A stretch of 9,067 bases of DNA from Acidobacteriota bacterium. GTDB lineage: Bacteria; Acidobacteriota; Terriglobia; Terriglobales; Acidobacteriaceae. A model generated the notes under the pieces. It was not told the DNA's origin, made no database searches, and saw only the letters and a list, made by a program, of their open reading frames with translations. Shown piece after piece: positions 5,471 through 9,067 of this stretch. The first letter of the stretch is position 1, and each line of letters starts with the position of its first letter. Position numbers and translations under genes: made by a program. The stretch lies in assembly GCA_023441255.1 (NCBI GenBank), contig JAEZPW010000110.1, positions 1-9,067 of the forward strand, written 5' to 3'.

Positions 5471-6435
5471 GTGCGGTGGCAGCGGCCCCCGCGCCGCTGC
5501 CGGCCGCATTGCAAGGCATCCTCTCGGCCTGGGTTGCGGTTGATCCGGTCTCCATCAGCCTTTTGCCCCAGGTTCGTCGCGCAGCCGCGAACCGCTCGCC
5601 CCTGCTCATATCGGGTGAACCGGGCTCCGGCAAGGACCTGCTCGCAACGCTTATCCATTATCTTGGGCCGAACGCCCAGGCTCCGCTCGTCAAACTCGCC
5701 TGCGCCACCCTGCCCGAAGCTTTTCTGAGCACGGAACTGTTCGGCTCGGAGGCGGTGGTCGGCGCGGGAGTGACGCACGTCACCCGCGGGCGACTGGAGA
5801 TAGCCGGCGGAGGAACCGTTCTCCTGCACGAGATCTCGGCGCTGTCGATGGCGCAGCAGGAACGCCTGCTCCATGCCATCGAACAGCAATGCTTCCAGCG
5901 CACCGGCGGCACCAAGTTCGTTCCCATGAGCGCCCGCGTCATCGCTCTCACCACCACGGACTTGCAGCGAGCGGTCACGCGCGGTTCGTTCCGCGAAGAC
6001 CTCTATTTCCGTCTTGCCGTGGCGCCGCTTGTGGTCCCGCCACTACGGCAGCGCGTCCGCGACATCGCGCCCATGGCCGAGCACTTCGTACGCCAACTTT
6101 GCCAGGTCCATCGTAAGCCGCCGATCAAGCTGACGTCCGACATCGTCGCCCGGCTGGAAGCCTACGCCTGGCCCGGTAATGTCAGTGAGTTGCGGGACGT
6201 AATGACGCGCCTTGTGGTTTCGACCAGGAACGGACAGCCGACGCTCGATGATCTGCCCGCCCATCTTCGGGTGGCAGCAGACACTCAGCGGAAAATGTCG
6301 CTCGAAGAACTCGAGCGCTCCTACATCGCTGAGGTGCTCGCTTACACGCATGGCAAGAAAACCATCGCCGCCGGAATCCTGGGCATCAGCCGCAAAACCT
6401 TGCTCGAAAAAAGGAAACGCTACGGACTGATGTGA
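5467..6435 (+). CDS. degenerate sigma54-activator-like AAA+ regulator with Fis-type HTH
   Basis: The 322-aa product has a short N-terminus without a receiver or sensor domain, a sigma54-interaction-type AAA+ domain (about 26-250) and a Fis-type helix-turn-helix (about 278-320, ending AAGILGISRKTLLEKRKRYGL). Walker A is GEPGSGKD (50-57). ELFG (90-93) is present, but the following GAFTGA position reads VVGAGV (97-102). Walker B is VLLHE (118-122), with His121 for the usual Asp. Sensor I reads ALTTTDL. The arginine-finger region FREDLYFRL (175-183), PPLRQRVRDI (191-200) and WPGNVSEL (235-242) are well kept. The fold and ancestry are clear; sigma54 activation is doubtful because the contact loop is gone. 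I place the start at the TTG overlapping the rsfS stop; GTG at 5476 is possible. An ATG at 5308 would put 53 codons inside rsfS and adds nothing conserved. Confidence 0.82.
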   Translation: MSAVAAAPAPLPAALQGILSAWVAVDPVSISLLPQVRRAAANRSPLLISGEPGSGKDLLATLIHYLGPNAQAPLVKLACATLPEAFLSTELFGSEAVVGAGVTHVTRGRLEIAGGGTVLLHEISALSMAQQERLLHAIEQQCFQRTGGTKFVPMSARVIALTTTDLQRAVTRGSFREDLYFRLAVAPLVVPPLRQRVRDIAPMAEHFVRQLCQVHRKPPIKLTSDIVARLEAYAWPGNVSELRDVMTRLVVSTRNGQPTLDDLPAHLRVAADTQRKMSLEELERSYIAEVLAYTHGKKTIAAGILGISRKTLLEKRKRYGLM

Positions 6436-6497
6436 TTGCGGATTGCAGCGTGCCCATCCCTGGCCCGCAGCTCTGCATTTTTGCCCATCAGCACAAT

Positions 6498-6534
6498 GGC
6501 GCAGGCAAAAAAAGATAGACTCTTAACCTGCGCC
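6498..6534. promoter_or_regulatory. Perfect 8-bp spaced inverted repeat upstream of cytochrome gene
   Basis: GGCGCAGG (6498-6505) and CCTGCGCC (6527-6534) are exact complements around a 21-nt A-rich interior. An inner AAGA/TCTT pair also lies in that interior. It sits 52 bp before the cytochrome start and could be an operator or an RNA hairpin. The rest of 6436-6586 shows no gene and no clear terminator. Confidence 0.4.
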
Positions 6535-6586
6535 GAAACATTAACTCTGCCCCAACCTAACCTGATTATTACTTGGAGCTGCCAGA

Positions 6587-7078
6587 ATGAAGTCGAGTCT
6601 TCGCCTTGCAGCCGTCGCCACGCTGATACTGACGGTTGCCGCCATTACGCTATTCGCACAAAAACCCGCCAAATCGCCTTCCACCTCAAAAGCGAAGCTG
6701 ATCGCACGTGGCAAGTACCTGGTAACACAGGTAGGGATGTGCCAGGACTGCCACTCCCCGCGAAATGAAAAGGGAGATTTCGTAGAGGAACAATGGCTCG
6801 GCGGCTCACCGCTGTTCATGAAGCCGACCGTTCCCATCCCTAACTGGACGGATCAGGCCCCGCGCATAGCCGGCCTGCCCGGTTTCAAGGACGAGGAGAT
6901 CATCAAATTCCTTTCAACTGGCGAGTCGCCCAACGGCATACCTGCGCGCCCGCCCATGCCGCCATATCGGTTCAGCCGTGAGGACGCCACGGCAGTCACG
7001 GCCTATTTGAGGTCGCTTGGCACGCAAACCGCAAGCGCCGGAACGAAAGAATCGGAAACCGGAGAGAAGAAAGAATAA
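6587..7078 (+). CDS. exported monohaem c-type cytochrome
   Basis: The 163-aa product has a Sec signal peptide: MKSSLR, a hydrophobic stretch (7-23), then a probable cleavage near LFAQ-K at 25. One haem-attachment motif CQDCH lies at 52-56, preceded by GKYLVTQVGM. RPPMPPYRF (121-129) supplies the likely distal Met ligand at 124. This matches the monohaem cytochrome c fold seen in subunits linked to periplasmic dehydrogenases. The C-terminal 15 residues are Glu/Lys/Thr-rich and probably disordered. The ATG at 6587 follows GGAG with an 8-nt gap. No partner oxidoreductase is adjacent, so the electron donor and acceptor cannot be named. It converges on the xylanase gene. Confidence 0.9.
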   Translation: MKSSLRLAAVATLILTVAAITLFAQKPAKSPSTSKAKLIARGKYLVTQVGMCQDCHSPRNEKGDFVEEQWLGGSPLFMKPTVPIPNWTDQAPRIAGLPGFKDEEIIKFLSTGESPNGIPARPPMPPYRFSREDATAVTAYLRSLGTQTASAGTKESETGEKKE

Positions 7079-7080
7079 AG

Positions 7081-7177
7081 GCAATGGCAGACGGGTGATG
7101 GTAGATGGCAGATGGAGGATGGCAGATGGATGGGCACATCTGCCTTCAGCCTTCTGCCATCATCCATTTTTTGTTTT
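7081..7177 (+). terminator. Heptad-repeat hairpin with T-tract after the cytochrome gene
   Basis: The left arm (7084-7132) is period-7 ATGGCAG-type units: ATGGCAG, ACGGGTG, ATGGTAG, ATGGCAG, ATGGAGG, ATGGCAG and ATGGATG. The right arm (7137-7166) is inverted units. The core stem is GGCAGATG (7121-7128) with CATCTGCC (7137-7144), and pairing extends outward imperfectly. TTTTTTGTTTT (7167-7177) follows at once. A factor-independent terminator for the plus strand is likely. The T-tract touches the xylanase stop codon (7176-7178). Confidence 0.6.
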
Positions 7178-8339
7178 ATCTGCTTGGCGCTGCCTTGAAC
7201 GCGTTCACTATGGCGTCGAATGCCAGCTTCGGCTTCAGGTCGGAGTCGAGCGGCAACGGACGCGGCGGAAGACCGTCTGCCCTGGGCGCGTGCTGGACCA
7301 TCCATGTGTAGCGGTCGCTTAGTCCCCACGTGGTGACCTCGGTGAGGGCCGTGTTCTGCAGCACCGCATTCAGGAACAGCGTATACATATCGGCGACCTG
7401 CGTATCGCGTATGGTGAGGTCGCCTGCCAGTGCCTGGTCGTTAACGTCCATTTCGGTAATGAAGATCTTCAGTCCGAGTTGCGACACCTGGTTCACGTAA
7501 TCGGTCAGCTTGCTTGGGTTGATGCTGTTCGCGTCGCCGTAGAGATGGGCCTGAAACCCTAGTCCGTGTACCGGAACGCCTCGCTGGAGAAGTCGTTGCA
7601 GCAGAGCCAGAACGTCGGCGCGCCGCTGGTCCGAATCGGGCGTGTCGTATTCAAGGCCGAAGTCGTTATACACGAGCAGGGCCGCAGGATCTGCCGCGGC
7701 AGCAGCCTTGAATGCCACGTCGATGTACTCTTCCCCGACCACCTGCATCCAGAAGCTGTTTCTCAATCCGTTCGCCAGACCATCGGAGGGATTGACCGCC
7801 TCATTCACCACGTCCCATGAAACGACGTGGCCCGCATAGTGCTGCACCACGGTGGTGACGTGCGTCGTGATCTGGTCGATCACCTGGTTGCGGTCGGTAA
7901 GTTGCTTGATCCACTTGGGGAACTCACCTGCGGGAACCAGCGAGTGTCCGCGGAACTGCATGCCGTGCTGCTGAGCGAAGCTGGACAGGAAGTCGGCGCC
8001 GGCAAAGTTCAGAACACCCGGCGAGGTCTCCAGTATGTTCCACTGCAACTCGACTTCAGGCACAAGCATGGCGCACTGGGCAGTGAAGGCGTCCGCAAAC
8101 GCCTTATCGTTTTGCAGTTCGTCAGACCGCACAGCCGCCCCGTAAAGCAGGTTGCGCGATTTTGCGGCCGCTTGCAGCGTCGTCTGTCCACTCGACGAGT
8201 CGGGACCGGAATTGGAGTTGGAGTTGGAGCTGGTGCCGGAACCTAGGCCACCGCAAGCGGTCAGCAGTCCCGAACTCGCGAACATGGCAGCAGCACCGGC
8301 CTGCGCCAGACGCGCGGCGAATTCCCTGCGTGTGATCAT
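7176..8339 (-). CDS. GH10 endo-1,4-beta-xylanase, Tat-exported lipoprotein
   Basis: Predicted to cleave internal beta-1,4 bonds in xylan by a retaining mechanism. The 387-aa product begins MITRREF, a twin-arginine signal, with lipobox LTAC giving a lipidated Cys29. A Gly/Ser/Asn linker (30-52) precedes the GH10 barrel (about 55-383). The acid/base Glu180 is in WDVVNEAV and the nucleophile Glu296 in FITEMDV. YNDFGLE (224-230), GFQAHLYG (261-268) and WGLSDRYTW (338-346) are conserved. The usual RGHTLVWHSQ is RGHSLVPAGE (130-139), losing the Trp and following residues of the -1 subsite. The ATG at 8339 is chosen because the Tat signal starts there; a GTG at 8399 would add 20 residues ahead of it. 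It may act at the cell surface or in the periplasm. Substrate is inferred from the family. Confidence 0.9.
   Translation of the reverse strand: MITRREFAARLAQAGAAAMFASSGLLTACGGLGSGTSSNSNSNSGPDSSSGQTTLQAAAKSRNLLYGAAVRSDELQNDKAFADAFTAQCAMLVPEVELQWNILETSPGVLNFAGADFLSSFAQQHGMQFRGHSLVPAGEFPKWIKQLTDRNQVIDQITTHVTTVVQHYAGHVVSWDVVNEAVNPSDGLANGLRNSFWMQVVGEEYIDVAFKAAAAADPAALLVYNDFGLEYDTPDSDQRRADVLALLQRLLQRGVPVHGLGFQAHLYGDANSINPSKLTDYVNQVSQLGLKIFITEMDVNDQALAGDLTIRDTQVADMYTLFLNAVLQNTALTEVTTWGLSDRYTWMVQHAPRADGLPPRPLPLDSDLKPKLAFDAIVNAFKAAPSR
8212..8229. repeat. Hexanucleotide microsatellite in the xylanase linker
   Basis: Three exact TTGGAG units encode the Ser-Asn repeats of the lipoprotein linker on the minus strand. 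Copy-number change would lengthen or shorten the linker by two residues without a frameshift. Confidence 0.7.
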
Positions 8340-8420
8340 AATTTTTTCTTCAGGGTCGATTGTGAGTGAGAGGGGCTCTAAGTGGCCGCGAGTTGCCACG
8401 ACGAGTCACCGACACGATCG

Positions 8421-8455
8421 AAAAATCAAGAACCAAAGATCCAGATTCAGACTCG
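8421..8455. repeat. Period-7 single-arm array, GATTCTT family
   Basis: Five contiguous units, AAAAATC, AAGAACC, AAAGATC, CAGATTC and AGACTCG, lie in the 199-bp divergent gap between the xylanase and permease starts. They resemble the right arm at 1849-1876. No inverted partner is seen here. No convincing promoter was found for either gene in 8340-8538. Confidence 0.5.
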
Positions 8456-8538
8456 GTCCCTGCTCACCACGCCGCTGGGCACGAACCTGCTCCGTTTCTT
8501 GCCCTGACCACATCGAAAGACTAGCATTGGTCTTGACG

Positions 8539-9067
8539 ATGGCCGTTCAGAGCCCGATCGACGTCTCGAAGCTTACTGCGCCTCCGCCGCAGCGCCCGAA
8601 CCCGCGCAAGCTTGTGGTGAGCGAGATTATTCGCTTCGCGTACGAAACCTTCATGCTGAACAAGGTGCGGTTCGCGCTGACCGCCCTGGGCATGGTGATC
8701 GGAACGGCATCTCTCATCCTGGTGGTCACGATCGGCCTCACTGGGAAGCAGTACATTCTGTCCCAGATTCAGAACATCGGCGCCAACATGATCTACGCCT
8801 ACTACGAAGGCGGCGGCAGCATCTACGGCACCGAAAATCTGAGCGACTACCTGACCGTGGCCGATATGGCGGCCGTGCAACAGCAGGTACCCGGCATCAA
8901 GGCCGCGTCGCCCATGGTCGAGTATCACGACACCATAAGCCTGGGCGGCGGCAAACAGAAAGACGTGAAGGTGCTCGGCGTCGGCACCGGGTACGCAGCC
9001 GTTCGCAGCCTCATTATTCTTGCCGGGCGCTTCTTCGACGAACAGGACGTGCAGCAGCGCAGTAAAG
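8539..9067 (+). CDS. MacB/FtsX-type ABC transporter permease, 5' part only
   Basis: The reading frame from the ATG at 8539 stays open for 176 codons and leaves the window. After a Pro-rich cytoplasmic lead (1-28) comes ETFMLNKVRFALTALGMVIG, the conserved entry to TM1 (about 44-66) of MacB-like permeases. A periplasmic core (about 70 onward) follows with QIQNIGANMI, LTVADMAAVQQQVPGIKAASP and GRFFDEQD, typical of the MacB_PCD domain. Such subunits pair with an ATPase, and often a membrane-fusion protein, to move small molecules or lipoproteins. The ATPase is not in the window. There is no clear ribosome binding site; TTG codons at 8527 and 8533 are in frame, so the exact start is uncertain. Confidence 0.85.
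   Translation, partial: MAVQSPIDVSKLTAPPPQRPNPRKLVVSEIIRFAYETFMLNKVRFALTALGMVIGTASLILVVTIGLTGKQYILSQIQNIGANMIYAYYEGGGSIYGTENLSDYLTVADMAAVQQQVPGIKAASPMVEYHDTISLGGGKQKDVKVLGVGTGYAAVRSLIILAGRFFDEQDVQQRSK

Noticed and set aside
5290..5889. 199-codon minus-strand open frame opposite rsfS and the AAA+ gene
   Set aside because: It spans the ends of two genes with strong homology on the other strand and has no domain of its own.
6541..6569. TTAACT-N17-GATTAT as the cytochrome promoter
   Set aside because: It would start transcription at about 6576, inside the GGAG ribosome binding site, leaving no usable leader.
8340..8399. GTG-initiated 20-residue extension of the xylanase
   Set aside because: It would place residues before the twin-arginine signal; the ATG at 8339 begins precisely at the Tat signal peptide.
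1..9067. tRNA genes, rRNA genes or insertion sequences
   Set aside because: Reading both strands showed no cloverleaf, no rRNA core and no transposase frame; the inverted repeats found are non-coding.

Overview
The window looks like a stretch of chromosome from a moderately GC-rich Gram-negative bacterium, most likely an Acidobacteriota (Terriglobia-like) member. This is inference. It rests on the mix of a YacL-type PIN/TRAM protein, a MacB-type permease with a long N-terminus, a Tat lipoprotein xylanase and a zinc-ribbon MscL. It also rests on abundant intergenic repeats, including a TCATTCTGAGCGAAGCGA-type inverted repeat that I associate with this group. There are no rRNA or tRNA genes, no transposase and no CRISPR array.

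Layout: (1) dusB (tRNA dihydrouridine synthase) on the minus strand, then a repeat-bearing divergent spacer. (2) mscL (+) converges on rpmE (-); the spacer holds a heptad repeat palindrome and a strong GC-rich hairpin terminator. (3) A quiet ~430-bp divergent spacer is followed by a membrane PIN/TRAM protein that starts at TTG. (4) A plus-strand block carries nadD, a 377-bp repeat-filled gap, rsfS and an AAA+ regulator that overlaps rsfS by 4 bp (TTGA). (5) A small exported monohaem cytochrome c (+) converges on a GH10 endoxylanase lipoprotein (-). (6) The first 176 codons of a MacB/FtsX-type ABC permease (+) run off the right edge.

Most genes are housekeeping: tRNA modification, osmotic safety valve, ribosomal protein, NAD synthesis and ribosome silencing. 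nadD and rsfS are neighbours in many bacteria. The unusual gene is the regulator downstream of rsfS. It keeps the overall sigma54-activator AAA+ fold and a Fis-type helix-turn-helix, but the GAFTGA loop is lost and the Walker B aspartate is histidine, so it is unlikely to be a normal sigma54 activator.

The most striking non-coding signal is a set of degenerate period-7 arrays in four separate intergenic gaps. Three are arranged as inverted (hairpin-forming) arms and one is a single arm. They fall into two sequence families, GATTCTT-like and ATGGCAG-like. A period-10 array, two tandem long hairpins and a 3 x 28-bp tandem repeat occur in other gaps.
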